Shown in pieces: positions 16,870 through 25,843 of a DNA stretch of 64,000 bases. The stretch lies in NCBI RefSeq assembly GCF_003515775.1, contig NZ_QWEI01000003.1:1-64000 (forward strand), given 5' to 3'. The stretch's first letter is position 1, and each line of letters opens with the position of its first letter. Position numbers and translations under genes: made by a program. Below the pieces are notes generated by a model. That model saw only the letters and a program-made list of their open reading frames with translations. It ran no database searches and was not told where the DNA came from. The DNA comes from Ureibacillus yapensis. Its GTDB lineage: Bacteria > Bacillota > Bacilli > Bacillales_A > Planococcaceae.

Positions 16870-17526
16870 ATGTTTGATTTTACAGCTGTCATTCCCTCTA
16901 TTCCTTACATTTTGGAAGGGATAGGCGTCACTTTACAAATTGTTGTTTTTGCTACGATCATCGGACTTGTACTCGGGATCTTATTAGCTCTATGCAAAAT
17001 CGGAAACATTAAGCCTTTGAAATGGTTTGCCGAGTTTTATACGTCGATTTTCCGCGGTACACCGCTTGTACTGCAATTGATGATCATCTATTATGCGATG
17101 CCCCAAATCCTGGGTTTTAATATTGAAGCAATGCCCGCTGCAATCGCGGCTTTTGGGCTGAATTCTGCCGCCTATATTTCCGAAATCATCCGTGCAGGCA
17201 TCAATGCAGTCGACAAAGGTCAACAAGAGGCAGCAAAAGCACTTGGTGTACCTTATAGCAAAATGATGAAAGATATCATTTTGCCACAGGCAATGAAAAA
17301 TATCTTGCCTTCTTTAATGAATGAATTTATTACATTAAATAAAGAATCCGCAATCGTAACGGTTATCGGTGCATTGGACATTATGCGCCGCGCATATGTC
17401 GTTGGCGGTCAAACTTTCCGCTATCTTGAACCGTTATTAATTGCAGGGGTAATTTATTATGTGATGACACTCGTATTGACATTCCTTGGAAAAATGATAG
17501 AAAAGAGGATGAAACGCAGTGATTAA
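16870..17526 (+). CDS. Polar amino-acid ABC transporter permease (HisM/GlnP family), 218 aa
   Basis: This inner-membrane permease has about five helices. The family signatures are [18 protein letters not shown] near the N-terminus, [15 protein letters not shown] (about 57-71), and the EAA loop [28 protein letters not shown] (about 118-145), which contacts the ATPase. GGGGGC lies upstream of the ATG. It overlaps the next gene by eight bases, so the two are translationally coupled. Confidence 0.92.
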   Translation: MFDFTAVIPSIPYILEGIGVTLQIVVFATIIGLVLGILLALCKIGNIKPLKWFAEFYTSIFRGTPLVLQLMIIYYAMPQILGFNIEAMPAAIAAFGLNSAAYISEIIRAGINAVDKGQQEAAKALGVPYSKMMKDIILPQAMKNILPSLMNEFITLNKESAIVTVIGALDIMRRAYVVGGQTFRYLEPLLIAGVIYYVMTLVLTFLGKMIEKRMKRSD

Positions 17527-18235
17527 AGTTGAAAATCTACACAAAACATATGGCAAGAATGAAGTACTTAAAGGAATTTCTACTGAAATTAAAGAAAAAG
17601 AAGTTATTGCGGTAATTGGACCTTCAGGATCAGGCAAATCGACTTTCCTGCGTTGCATCAATCGATTGGAAGAGCCGACGAGCGGCCAAATATCGGTTGG
17701 GGGCACAATGATTACTGAGAAGAATGTCATGAAAGTGCGTGAAAACTTGGGTATGGTCTTTCAACACTTTCACTTATTCCCTCATAAAACGGTTTTGGAA
17801 AATCTAACCTATGCACCGATTAATGTGAAGGGCATTTCCAAAGCTGAAGCAATCAAAACGGCGGAAGATCTATTAAAGAAAGTAGGTCTATTCGAGAAAC
17901 GCAACGAATATCCGAATCGTTTATCGGGCGGACAAAAACAGCGTGTAGCCATTGCCCGTGCTTTAGCGATGAACCCGTCGGTAATGCTATTTGATGAACC
18001 AACTTCTGCATTGGACCCTGAGATGGTCAAAGAAGTTCTTGCAGTAATGAAAAATCTTGCTGAATCCGGCATGACCATGATTATCGTGACACACGAAATG
18101 GGCTTTGCCAAAGAAGTTGCAGATCGCATTCTCTTTCTGGAAGGTGGCCAACTGGTTGAAGATTCGACTCCTGAACAATTCTTCACGGCCCCTAAATCCA
18201 ATCGCGCCAAAGAGTTTTTGGAAAAAGTACTTTAA
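17519..18235 (+). CDS. Polar amino-acid ABC transporter ATP-binding protein (GlnQ/HisP family), 238 aa
   Basis: This ATPase energises the uptake system. Walker A is GPSGSGKST (about 34-42), the Q-loop is [11 protein letters not shown], the ABC signature is LSGGQKQR (about 139), Walker B is [14 protein letters not shown], and the H-loop is [10 protein letters not shown]. Length and sequence match the GlnQ/ArtM/TcyC group. The GTG start lies within the end of the permease gene. A terminator at 18250 ends the operon. Confidence 0.93.
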   Translation: MIKVENLHKTYGKNEVLKGISTEIKEKEVIAVIGPSGSGKSTFLRCINRLEEPTSGQISVGGTMITEKNVMKVRENLGMVFQHFHLFPHKTVLENLTYAPINVKGISKAEAIKTAEDLLKKVGLFEKRNEYPNRLSGGQKQRVAIARALAMNPSVMLFDEPTSALDPEMVKEVLAVMKNLAESGMTMIIVTHEMGFAKEVADRILFLEGGQLVEDSTPEQFFTAPKSNRAKEFLEKVL

Positions 18236-18249
18236 TGAACAAAATAGAA

Positions 18250-18287
18250 ATCCGTCAGTTAATGAAGATTAGCTGACGGATTTTTTA
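18250..18287 (+). terminator. Rho-independent terminator of the ABC operon
   Basis: AATCCGTCAGTT pairs with AGCTGACGGATT, followed by TTTTATTTT. Confidence 0.85.
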
Positions 18288-18312
18288 TTTTGGAGTTGAG
18301 TGCAGGCCAATC

Positions 18313-19011
18313 CTAATTCAATATCCCTTTTTGAAATAAGAATGCTACGGCATGCGTACGATTGGCCGTGTTGGTTTTTGCCATCACACTTTTAATATAT
18401 TGTTTAATCGTTGTTTCGCTGATTTCAAGGAGACTGGAAATTTGTTTTGTACTATAGCCGAACGCGATGCATTTCATTACCTCAAATTCCCGCTTCGATA
18501 GTTTCAGTTCATTGTTTTCTATATCAATGGGATGATTCAAAAATAATTCTGCGACTTGTTTACTAAATAAATTTGCTTTCACTAATAAATGGGGATGGAA
18601 AGGTGCTTTTAATTTTGAACTTAGAAAATAGCCCATGACAACCTGGTTAAACGTAATCGGGACGACCAACAGTGAATTCTGGTTTTCGGAAATAATATAT
18701 TTGCGGGAGATATTTAAATGGAAATAATTTCCCTCATAATATTGTGAACTTTTACTAAGGATAGCCTCAAAAATGGCAGGTATGGTTGTCACATCGTCGC
18801 GAATAAATGTAATGCTCTTGATTTCAGATGGAGTTGCCGAAAGAATTCCTTCTGCTAAGTGGTCAATCGGGGAATATCGAAAAAGCAATGCCTCTTCCAA
18901 TGAAAAGGCAGAAAGGAAACTTTCTATCAACAACTTCATTTTTTGGTCTTGATCACCTATCAATTTGATTTTTTCCAAGTTATGTTCCCAACTATTTACT
19001 TTTAGCACCAA
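18313..19011 (-). CDS. LuxR-type (GerE-like HTH) transcriptional regulator, 232 aa
   Basis: The C-terminal HTH is clear at about residues 168-230: LSKREFEVMKCIAFGYSTKQISSLLEISETTIKQYIKSVMAKTN. The N-terminal 165 residues are not a receiver domain. They read as a GAF-like sensory fold (SLLVVPITFNQVVMGYFLSSK) and may bind a small ligand. The gene is divergent from the esterase/monooxygenase cluster, with about 200 bases between starts, so it is the likely regulator of that cluster; this is inference from position. A small inverted repeat at 19154-19172 is a candidate site. Confidence 0.82.
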   Translation of the reverse strand: MVLKVNSWEHNLEKIKLIGDQDQKMKLLIESFLSAFSLEEALLFRYSPIDHLAEGILSATPSEIKSITFIRDDVTTIPAIFEAILSKSSQYYEGNYFHLNISRKYIISENQNSLLVVPITFNQVVMGYFLSSKLKAPFHPHLLVKANLFSKQVAELFLNHPIDIENNELKLSKREFEVMKCIAFGYSTKQISSLLEISETTIKQYIKSVMAKTNTANRTHAVAFLFQKGILN

Positions 19012-19153
19012 TTAAACACCCCTTATCTAGTAAAAAGTTTAATAGTCTTATATATGCTCTACCTTACCAAAAAAATAGTAAATATACAATTTTCCGCCCG
19101 AAAGTATATATTATTTTCTCGAAAAGTAGGAATATTACTCATGGTGTTTAAAC

Positions 19154-19172
19154 CTTACACTAAAAATGTAAG
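19154..19172. promoter_or_regulatory. Candidate operator (inverted repeat) before the catabolic cluster
   Basis: CTTACA pairs with TGTAAG across a seven-base spacer, 40 bases before the esterase start. A loosely repeated CGAAAGTATATATTA / CGAAAAGTAGGAATATTA lies just upstream (about 19098-19136). The role is inferred from position only. Confidence 0.3.
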
Positions 19173-19211
19173 TGTTTTCAAATTTTCTTGTACGAAAAGG
19201 GAGGAAACAAA

Positions 19212-20153
19212 ATGGCAAATTTAACTGAAAAAGCAAAACAATATTTGGAGAACTTCTACGCTGGACCAAAGATAGAATCATTTGACCCGATTGAATTAAA
19301 AGCAATTATGGCGCAAGCGCCAGCGCCGCCGCAACAGAATTTACCAAGCATTCATAGAACGGAAGACCGCTTGATCACTGCAAAAGATGGGGAAGATATT
19401 CGACTGCGGATTTACACACCGGAAGGAGAGGGACCGTTCCCGGCACTCCTATACTTTCATGGCGGTGGCTGGGTAATCGGTTCGGTGGAGATGTTTGATG
19501 CTGCCAATCGGTTGGTTGCAACGGAAGGAAATGTCGTAGTGGTATCGGTTGACTACCGTTTGGCCCCGGAATATCCGTATCCAACGCCGATTGAAGATTG
19601 TTATGCCGCGTTGGAATGGGTAGCTGCCAATGCAGCGGAAATTAATGTGGATTCATCCAATATTTCGGTTGGCGGGGATAGTGCGGGCGGAAACTTATCA
19701 ACGGTTATTGCGAAAAAAGCATTGGATCAGAACGGTCCTGAAATTCAATCCCAAATCTTAATTTATCCAGTAACGAACCTCGAATTCGACACAGATTCAT
19801 ATAACGAATTTGCCGAAGGATTCGGGCTTGACCGTGATCTGATGAAATGGTTCGGCATTCATTATGTCGGGGATGAAAAGCTTTACAAAGAGCCCGATGT
19901 TTCCCCTTTAAAATATGAGTCAGTACAGGGACTGCCTCCTGTAATAATCATCGCTGCAGAAAATGATGTACTAAAGGACGAAGGAATTGCCTATGCCGAA
20001 AAATTAAGACAAGACGGTGTGTCGGTACAGTATGAAACGATCCCGGGCGTTATTCATGGCTTTTACAGCAATATGGACTTCTTTGGGGATGAAACGAAGC
20101 AATCAGTTGAGTATATTGTGAATTTCTTGAACAAAGTAGAACAAAAAGCTTAA
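19212..20153 (+). CDS. Alpha/beta hydrolase, hormone-sensitive-lipase family esterase, 313 aa
   Basis: The HSL (bacterial family IV) signature is complete. HGGGW forms the oxyanion hole (near residue 85), GDSAGG carries the nucleophile serine (near 155), AENDVLKDEG carries the Asp (near 255), and VIHGFY the His (near 285). The protein has no signal peptide, so it is cytosolic. First gene of the cluster; the next gene encodes a Baeyer-Villiger monooxygenase, so hydrolysis of the ester or lactone it makes is the natural role. I chose the ATG at 19212 because GGGAGGAAAC precedes it; an upstream in-frame TTG at 19188 has no ribosome site. Confidence 0.9.
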   Translation: MANLTEKAKQYLENFYAGPKIESFDPIELKAIMAQAPAPPQQNLPSIHRTEDRLITAKDGEDIRLRIYTPEGEGPFPALLYFHGGGWVIGSVEMFDAANRLVATEGNVVVVSVDYRLAPEYPYPTPIEDCYAALEWVAANAAEINVDSSNISVGGDSAGGNLSTVIAKKALDQNGPEIQSQILIYPVTNLEFDTDSYNEFAEGFGLDRDLMKWFGIHYVGDEKLYKEPDVSPLKYESVQGLPPVIIIAAENDVLKDEGIAYAEKLRQDGVSVQYETIPGVIHGFYSNMDFFGDETKQSVEYIVNFLNKVEQKA

Positions 20154-20163
20154 AGAAGAAGGA

Positions 20164-20202
20164 AAAGTGAGAGAAGATGAAATTTCCCTCACTTTCTTTT
20201 TA
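20164..20202 (+). terminator. Hairpin between esterase and monooxygenase genes
   Basis: AAAGTGAGaga pairs with CCCTCACTTT, followed by CTTTTTAA. It may separate or attenuate the two transcription units. Confidence 0.65.
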
Positions 20203-20251
20203 AATAACAACCTTTTAAATTAAAACCGCTAAAACGAAGGGAGAATGGGTG

Positions 20252-21865
20252 ATGACACAACAGTTTGACGCTTTGGTGATTGGGGCAGGGTTTTCCGGTA
20301 TTTATATGACATACAAGCTCCGTGAGCAAGGGTTTACGGTTAAAACGCTGGAAAAAGCGGCCGGTGTTGGCGGCGTTTGGTACTTTGCACGATATCCAGG
20401 GGCACGCTGCGACTCGGATAGTGTCTACTATAATTATATTTTCTCTGAAGAATTGTATAAAAAATGGTCATGGTCCACACGTTTTGCAGGCCAGGATGAA
20501 ATATTGAGCTACTTGAATTTCGCGGCAGATGAGCTTGATGTGAAAAAATATATGCAATTCAATACGGAAGTAAAGAAAGCGGAATGGGATGAAGAAGAAG
20601 CGATTTGGAGTGTCACAACCGATGGAGGAGAAGAATTCACGGCCACGTATTTAATTTCGGGGGTGGGGTGCTTATCTACTTCCAATATCCCTAATTTTGA
20701 AGGACGTGACAGCTTTAAAGGAGAAAGCTACCACACAGGAACATGGCCGCATACACCGGTTGACTTTAAAGGGAAACGTGTTGGCGTGATTGGAACAGGT
20801 TCCAGTGGGGTGCAATCCATTCCTGTAATTGCCCAAGAAGCAAAAGAAGTGTATGTATTCCAGCGAACGCCGCAATACTCGGTACCAACCCGAAATCGTG
20901 TATTTACGGAAGAGGAAATTGCCCAATTTAAAGCAGAATTTTTGGAGGCTCGCGAAATAATGAAAACGTCTCCATCAGGGTTGCCGATTCCACGGTCCTC
21001 AAAATCGGTTGTAGACACACCAGAAGCAGAACGAAATGCCATCATGGAGGATGCGTGGGAGAAAGGCGGCATGATTTTAAATAATGCTTTCTATGATATT
21101 GTGACGAACCCGGAATCGAATGAATTGGTATCGGAATTCCTGCGAACGAAGATCCGTGAAAAGATAAAAAAACCCGACATCGTTGAACAGCTATTGCCTT
21201 ACTATTATTACTCAACAAAACGGCCAATTCTGGATACAAACTATTGGGAAACGTATAACGAAGATCATGTGACTTTGGTTAATTTGCGTGAACAGCCTAT
21301 CGTGCGTATTACGGAAAACGGAATTCAAACTTCCGAACAAGAATATCCGCTCGATATCATTGTGTTCGCAACAGGTTATGATGCGATGACAGGTACCTTG
21401 TTAAAACTTGATATTAGGGGGCGGGATGGAATCTCTCTGAAAGACAAATGGGCAGATGGTGCAAAGGTCGAAACGTATTTAGGGCTTGGAATCGCAGGTT
21501 TCCCGAACTTCTTTACCATTACAGGTCCACAAAGTCCATCTGTTTTAACGAATGTACCGACAGCAATTGAACAACATGTCGAATGGATTTCTGATTGCCT
21601 TGTTCATTTAAGAGAACAGAAAGCGAGAACGATTGAACCAAACCGCGAAGCTGAAGAACGATGGAGCAAACAATGTACAGAGATTGCAAACAGTACATTG
21701 TTTACGAAAACGGACTCGTGGTATACAGGCTCAAATATTGAAGGGAAGCCTCGTGGATTCTTAATCTATCTGGGTGGATTGGACAACTATCGCCAAATTT
21801 GCAATGAAGTTGTTGAAAACGGCTATCAAGGCTTTGAAATGCAATTTGAAGAAGTTAAAGCATAA
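20252..21865 (+). CDS. Baeyer-Villiger monooxygenase (flavin-dependent), 537 aa
   Basis: This FAD- and NADPH-dependent type I Baeyer-Villiger enzyme inserts one oxygen next to a ketone to give an ester or lactone. The FAD Rossmann motif is GAGFSG (about 10-15). The long BVMO fingerprint GGVWYFARYPGARCD matches GGxWxxxx(F/Y)P(G/M)xxxD. The short fingerprint FKGESYHTGTWP matches FxGxxxHxxxWP exactly, and the NADPH Rossmann motif is GTGSSG. Length and layout fit cyclohexanone-monooxygenase-like enzymes. GAAGGGAG precedes the ATG. The following ALDH and ADH genes are closely spaced, so this is the core of a catabolic operon. Confidence 0.93.
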   Translation: MTQQFDALVIGAGFSGIYMTYKLREQGFTVKTLEKAAGVGGVWYFARYPGARCDSDSVYYNYIFSEELYKKWSWSTRFAGQDEILSYLNFAADELDVKKYMQFNTEVKKAEWDEEEAIWSVTTDGGEEFTATYLISGVGCLSTSNIPNFEGRDSFKGESYHTGTWPHTPVDFKGKRVGVIGTGSSGVQSIPVIAQEAKEVYVFQRTPQYSVPTRNRVFTEEEIAQFKAEFLEAREIMKTSPSGLPIPRSSKSVVDTPEAERNAIMEDAWEKGGMILNNAFYDIVTNPESNELVSEFLRTKIREKIKKPDIVEQLLPYYYYSTKRPILDTNYWETYNEDHVTLVNLREQPIVRITENGIQTSEQEYPLDIIVFATGYDAMTGTLLKLDIRGRDGISLKDKWADGAKVETYLGLGIAGFPNFFTITGPQSPSVLTNVPTAIEQHVEWISDCLVHLREQKARTIEPNREAEERWSKQCTEIANSTLFTKTDSWYTGSNIEGKPRGFLIYLGGLDNYRQICNEVVENGYQGFEMQFEEVKA

Positions 21866-21881
21866 AGGGGAGGAATTAATA

Positions 21882-23378
21882 ATGGTGAATACTACTTTAT
21901 CAATCAATGGGAAGGTTCAAGATTTTTTAAGTGGAACAAAGGAGATGTTTATTGACGGGAAATGGGTTCCGGCGGCCAATGGGAAAGTGTATGAATCCAT
22001 CAATCCCACAACGAATGATGTGTTGGCAAAGATTTATGAAGGGGATGAGGAAGACGTCGATTTGGCGGTCCATGCAGCAAGACGCGCATTCGAAGGCGGC
22101 TGGAAAAAAACGGCTCCAAGAGAAAGAGCGAGATTATTAAACAAACTGGCGGATTTAATCGAAGAGAACTTGGAAGTGATCACGCAGCTGGATTCGCTTG
22201 ATTATGGCGGTACACAGGCTGTTGCGGGTGCCTTCGCACAAAACGCAGCACATCATGTTCGTTATTATGCGGGCTGGGCAACGAAACTTTACGGCGATAC
22301 GGTGGAGCTTTCAGGTGGCGGAAATATCCATGCCTATACGAAACGTGAACCGCTGGGTGTATGTGGACAAATTACTTCATGGAACTTCCCGGCACTTGGG
22401 GCCTGCTGGAAAATTGCAGCACCGCTTGCTGCAGGAAATACAGTGGTGTTAAAGCCTTCCCAGCAAACGTCCCTCTCTACTTTATATATTGGCAAGCTGG
22501 TGGAGGAAGCAGGTTTCCCTCCTGGTGTTGTCAATATTGTGACGGGTTCAGGCGGAAAACTCGGTGAAGCAATTACCTCACACCCAGATATCGATAAAAT
22601 CGGATTTACCGGTTCAACTGTTGTCGGGAAGCGAATTATGGAGAAGGCTTCGAATACACTGAAGAAAATCACGCTTGAACTGGGCGGGAAGTCGCCGAAC
22701 ATCATTTTCGCGGATGCCGATTTAAGCAAGGCTGTCCCTGGTGCCATTACAGCGATTCTCATGAACACGGGGCAAGTTTGTGCGGCAGGTTCCCGATTAT
22801 ACATTGAGCGTGCCGTTTATGATGAAGTGAAAGAAAAGCTTGTAGAAATTGCGGAAAGTTTCGTCCTTGGGGACCCTTTGGATCCAAACTCGCATATGGG
22901 GCCGCTGGTGTCAGAATCACAAGTCGAAACGGTTGAAAGATATGTAGAGTTGGCGAAAAAAGATGGCGCGAACATTTTGACAGGCGGAAAACGCCCTGAC
23001 GACGAAGAGTTGGCAAAAGGGAACTTCTATCTGCCGACAATTATCGAGGGACTGGATGAAAATTGCCAGGCAGTTTATGAAGAGATTTTTGGTCCTGTCC
23101 TTTGCATCATTCCTTTTGATTCAATTGAAGAAGTGATCGAACGCGCCAATGCAACAGAATATGGACTTGCATCCGGCGTTTGGACAACAAATTTACAAAC
23201 AGCTCACACAATGATTGAATCATTGAATGCCGGGTCCGTTTGGGTGAACGAATATTATTTAACGGATGATAATATCCCTCTGACAGGCTTTAAGCAAAGC
23301 GGTATTGGCTCTGAAATGGGGCTGGCAGGCATCGAAGCATATACAAAAATCAAAAGTGTTGCCATTAAATTAGGATAA
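21882..23378 (+). CDS. Aldehyde dehydrogenase (ALDH superfamily), 498 aa
   Basis: This NAD(P)-dependent aldehyde dehydrogenase shows SWNFPALGACWKIAAPLAAGNTVVLKPS (cofactor and catalytic Asn region), FTGSTVVGKRI (the glycine motif near 240), LELGGKSPNI (catalytic Glu, about 263) and NTGQVCAAGSR (catalytic Cys, about 297). EEIFGPVLCI is also present. It lies 16 bases behind the monooxygenase gene with GGGGAGGAAT before the chosen ATG; the frame is open further upstream inside the preceding gene but has no ribosome site there. In the pathway it would oxidise an omega-oxo acid or aldehyde to the acid. Confidence 0.93.
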   Translation: MVNTTLSINGKVQDFLSGTKEMFIDGKWVPAANGKVYESINPTTNDVLAKIYEGDEEDVDLAVHAARRAFEGGWKKTAPRERARLLNKLADLIEENLEVITQLDSLDYGGTQAVAGAFAQNAAHHVRYYAGWATKLYGDTVELSGGGNIHAYTKREPLGVCGQITSWNFPALGACWKIAAPLAAGNTVVLKPSQQTSLSTLYIGKLVEEAGFPPGVVNIVTGSGGKLGEAITSHPDIDKIGFTGSTVVGKRIMEKASNTLKKITLELGGKSPNIIFADADLSKAVPGAITAILMNTGQVCAAGSRLYIERAVYDEVKEKLVEIAESFVLGDPLDPNSHMGPLVSESQVETVERYVELAKKDGANILTGGKRPDDEELAKGNFYLPTIIEGLDENCQAVYEEIFGPVLCIIPFDSIEEVIERANATEYGLASGVWTTNLQTAHTMIESLNAGSVWVNEYYLTDDNIPLTGFKQSGIGSEMGLAGIEAYTKIKSVAIKLG

Positions 23379-23391
23379 GGGGTGTACATTC

Positions 23392-24444
23392 ATGAAAGCA
23401 TTGGTTATCGAAGGCGTTAAAAATGCATCTGTACAAGAGGTAGCCGATCCGACAATCGATGAAAATGGGGTAATCGTCAAGGTCAAAGCGAATGGGGTTT
23501 GCCGCAGTGACTGGCATTATTGGGCTGGGGATATTCCGATCTCGCAAAAAATTCTTGGCCATGAATTTACTGGAGTGGTTGAAGAGGTAGGAAAGAATGT
23601 TAAAAACTTTAAAAAAGGCGATCGCGTGATTGTTCCTTTCTCTGGCAGTGATGGCACGTGCCCATATTGCCAACAGGGACACTCGAACCTTTGCCATTCT
23701 TCCTTTATTCCTGGTTCGACTTATGACGGAGGCTATGCAGAATATGTAGGAGTTCCACTAGGGGACCGAAATATCATTCATTTACCGGAAGAAATCACCT
23801 TTTTGGATGGGGCCGCATTGGGTTGCCGTTTAATGACTGCTTTCCATGGCGTCGTGGATCGGGCAAAAGTAGAGCCAGGCGAGTGGGTCGTTGTCTATGG
23901 TTGTGGAGGCGTTGGCTTGAACGCCATAAATATTGCATCTTCCATCGGGGCAACCGTCATTGGGGTCGATATTAATCCGAAGAATTTGGAACTTGCTAAA
24001 CAAATGGGTGCCCATGTTGTGATCAATAGTAAGGAAGTCGACCCGGTCGAAGCAGTCAGAGACATTACAGGTGGCGGGGCAAACGTCTCCATCGACGCGC
24101 TTGGCATTGCGGATACTTGCTTAAATGGGATTAACAGCTTGGCAAAACGCGGCCGTCACTTGCAAGTCGGTGTCACGACCAAAGTAGAAGGCGGAAGAGT
24201 AGCATTGCCAATCGACCAAATGGTCATGCAGGAAATACAGTTTATCGGAACATTGGGCATGCCGAATCACCGTTTTGATTCGTTGCTGCCATTGGTGCTG
24301 CAGGGGAAAATTACGCCAGGCAAGATGGTGACGGCACAAATTGCTTTATCCGATGTAACGAATATCTTTGAAGAAATGAGCAGCTTCAATACTTCGGGGA
24401 CCTATATTGTGACGGAATTTAGCAATAATGCGGTAGGCGTATAA
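23392..24444 (+). CDS. Zinc-dependent medium-chain alcohol dehydrogenase, 350 aa
   Basis: This is a GroES-like MDR family NAD(P)-dependent enzyme. Catalytic zinc ligands are visible in GVCRSDWHYW (Cys, near 38) and GHEFTGVVEEVG (His-Glu). The cofactor motif is VYGCGGVGLNAI (about 166-177), with the following acidic VDINP suggesting NAD. The structural zinc loop reads DGTCPYCQQGHSNLC: three of the four usual cysteines are present and the first is replaced by Asp. Thirteen bases after the aldehyde dehydrogenase gene, it would supply the hydroxyacid or alcohol oxidation step. A terminator follows at 24453. Confidence 0.92.
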   Translation: MKALVIEGVKNASVQEVADPTIDENGVIVKVKANGVCRSDWHYWAGDIPISQKILGHEFTGVVEEVGKNVKNFKKGDRVIVPFSGSDGTCPYCQQGHSNLCHSSFIPGSTYDGGYAEYVGVPLGDRNIIHLPEEITFLDGAALGCRLMTAFHGVVDRAKVEPGEWVVVYGCGGVGLNAINIASSIGATVIGVDINPKNLELAKQMGAHVVINSKEVDPVEAVRDITGGGANVSIDALGIADTCLNGINSLAKRGRHLQVGVTTKVEGGRVALPIDQMVMQEIQFIGTLGMPNHRFDSLLPLVLQGKITPGKMVTAQIALSDVTNIFEEMSSFNTSGTYIVTEFSNNAVGV

Positions 24445-24452
24445 AGTTGTGG

Positions 24453-24493
24453 ACTGTAGATTGATCGTACTATCGATTAATCTACAGTTTTTT
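24453..24493 (+). terminator. Rho-independent terminator of the BVMO operon
   Basis: ACTGTAGATTGATCG pairs with CGATTAATCTACAGT, followed by TTTTTCTTC. Confidence 0.85.
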
Positions 24494-24574
24494 CTTCTTC
24501 ATAAATTTCTGCATCATAGTTCATTCTTTAATTGGTTATGCTAAAACGTAATAAAACTTTGGGAGTTTTACTGA

Positions 24575-24787
24575 ATGCAAGAATTTAAAGTAACCTATTT
24601 TTTCGATGAAAACCATTATGTACGAAGGTTTATCCATATGGAAAGCCAAGAAGCTGCCGTAGAGCTAATTCAAAAGGAACGGGACCAATATACCTCCTTT
24701 ACGGATAGCCGGGGAATTTACCATGAACTTCATACGAAAAATGTTCGGGTCATTCAAATTTCGGCTTATTATCGAAATAAGATATAG
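24575..24787 (+). CDS. Small hypothetical protein, 70 aa
   Basis: This compact protein, probably mixed alpha/beta (FKVTYFFDENHYVRRFIHMESQEAAVELIQ...), has no membrane segment. I do not recognise a family. It precedes the second esterase gene by 33 bases and may be co-transcribed with it. Ribosome site GGGAG at a spacing of about ten. Confidence 0.55.
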   Translation: MQEFKVTYFFDENHYVRRFIHMESQEAAVELIQKERDQYTSFTDSRGIYHELHTKNVRVIQISAYYRNKI

Positions 24788-24820
24788 CACTTATAAAAAT
24801 GCGCGGAAAGGAGTAAATCG

Positions 24821-25723
24821 ATGCCCCTCCATCATTATATTGAACAATATTTCAAACAACATCCGGAACGGCGTTTTAAAGGAGTTTCTATAGAAGTTCC
24901 ACCACTGGATAAAAGGCCAAATGTGTTAAAGGTCGATGAAAGTACGGTTAAGATCCACGAAAATCAGATTTCAATAAGGATATATACACCAGATGATGAA
25001 GAAGAATTTTATCCACTATTCGTATTTTTTCCGGGAGGACACCTGATTTCCGCTAATTTGGAATCCTATGATGTTTCTTGCCGGTTGCTTTGCCAACTAT
25101 CCGGCTATAAAGTCGTCAGCGTCGATTATCGATTATCATCAACACAACCTGCACATGCCGCTTTTAATGATTGCTATCGTGCGACTAAGTGGGTGGTGGA
25201 GCATGCAGAAGAGCTTGGCGGAAGACCGGATCATATTGCGGTTGGCGGACCAAGTGCAGGAGGGCATCTTGCAACTGCCGTGGTGATCCATTCGATTAAG
25301 ACGGGCGATTTTCAATTGGCAAAACAAGTGCTCCATTATCCAATCGTTGATTTAAATGAAAAAATCAAGGGAAGCGAATATCAGTCGAGAGAATTGTATA
25401 ATGCAAAATATGGCGTTGATTTAACAAAAGGACAAAATGAATTGCTATGTCCCGGACAGAACGACGAGAACGATTCTGTATTTGCAACCGATAAGGAAAT
25501 TCTTGCAAAATCGCCGGAGACGTTAATCTTTACGGCAGAATATGATCCGTTCTGTGATGAAGGTGAACTGTATGCAGAAAAATTAAAAGAAGCAGGCGTT
25601 AAAGTGAAACTCGTTCGTTTTGATGGAGGCATACATGGTTTTATGCAAAATTTTCCCGGATCGCCGGATTATATGCGCGGCTATGACATTACAAGTGAAT
25701 TTCTGCTAGACGAAAAAGAGTAG
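24821..25723 (+). CDS. Alpha/beta hydrolase, divergent HSL-family esterase, 300 aa
   Basis: The fold and order of motifs match the esterase at 19212: the strand before the oxyanion loop, VSVDYRLSSTQPAHAAFNDCYRA, nucleophile GGPSAGG (near 145), AEYDPFCDEG (Asp) and GIHGFM (His). The oxyanion segment, normally HGGGW, reads PGGHL. The triad is present, but the altered loop suggests a different or weaker activity, such as lactone or carbamate hydrolysis; that is inference. GAAAGGAG precedes the ATG. A hairpin overlapping the stop codon ends the unit. Confidence 0.85.
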   Translation: MPLHHYIEQYFKQHPERRFKGVSIEVPPLDKRPNVLKVDESTVKIHENQISIRIYTPDDEEEFYPLFVFFPGGHLISANLESYDVSCRLLCQLSGYKVVSVDYRLSSTQPAHAAFNDCYRATKWVVEHAEELGGRPDHIAVGGPSAGGHLATAVVIHSIKTGDFQLAKQVLHYPIVDLNEKIKGSEYQSRELYNAKYGVDLTKGQNELLCPGQNDENDSVFATDKEILAKSPETLIFTAEYDPFCDEGELYAEKLKEAGVKVKLVRFDGGIHGFMQNFPGSPDYMRGYDITSEFLLDEKE

Positions 25724-25760
25724 TACGAGTCCGGAGAGGAAAATCGTACTGCTCTTTTTT
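25717..25760 (+). terminator. Rho-independent terminator
   Basis: AGAGTAGTACGA pairs with TCGTACTGCTCT, followed by six T; the stem begins within the esterase stop region. Confidence 0.8.
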
Positions 25761-25843
25761 GCCTATATTTTTTTAAAAGCAATAATTTTTCAACCATGTC
25801 CTACGTATACATACTGTAAACGAATAAGGAGCGGTTGAGGATC

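Noticed and set aside
22334-22804. Minus-strand 156-codon frame inside the aldehyde dehydrogenase gene
   Set aside because: It is fully antisense to conserved catalytic motifs, and its Pro/Ser-rich composition is that of a shadow frame.
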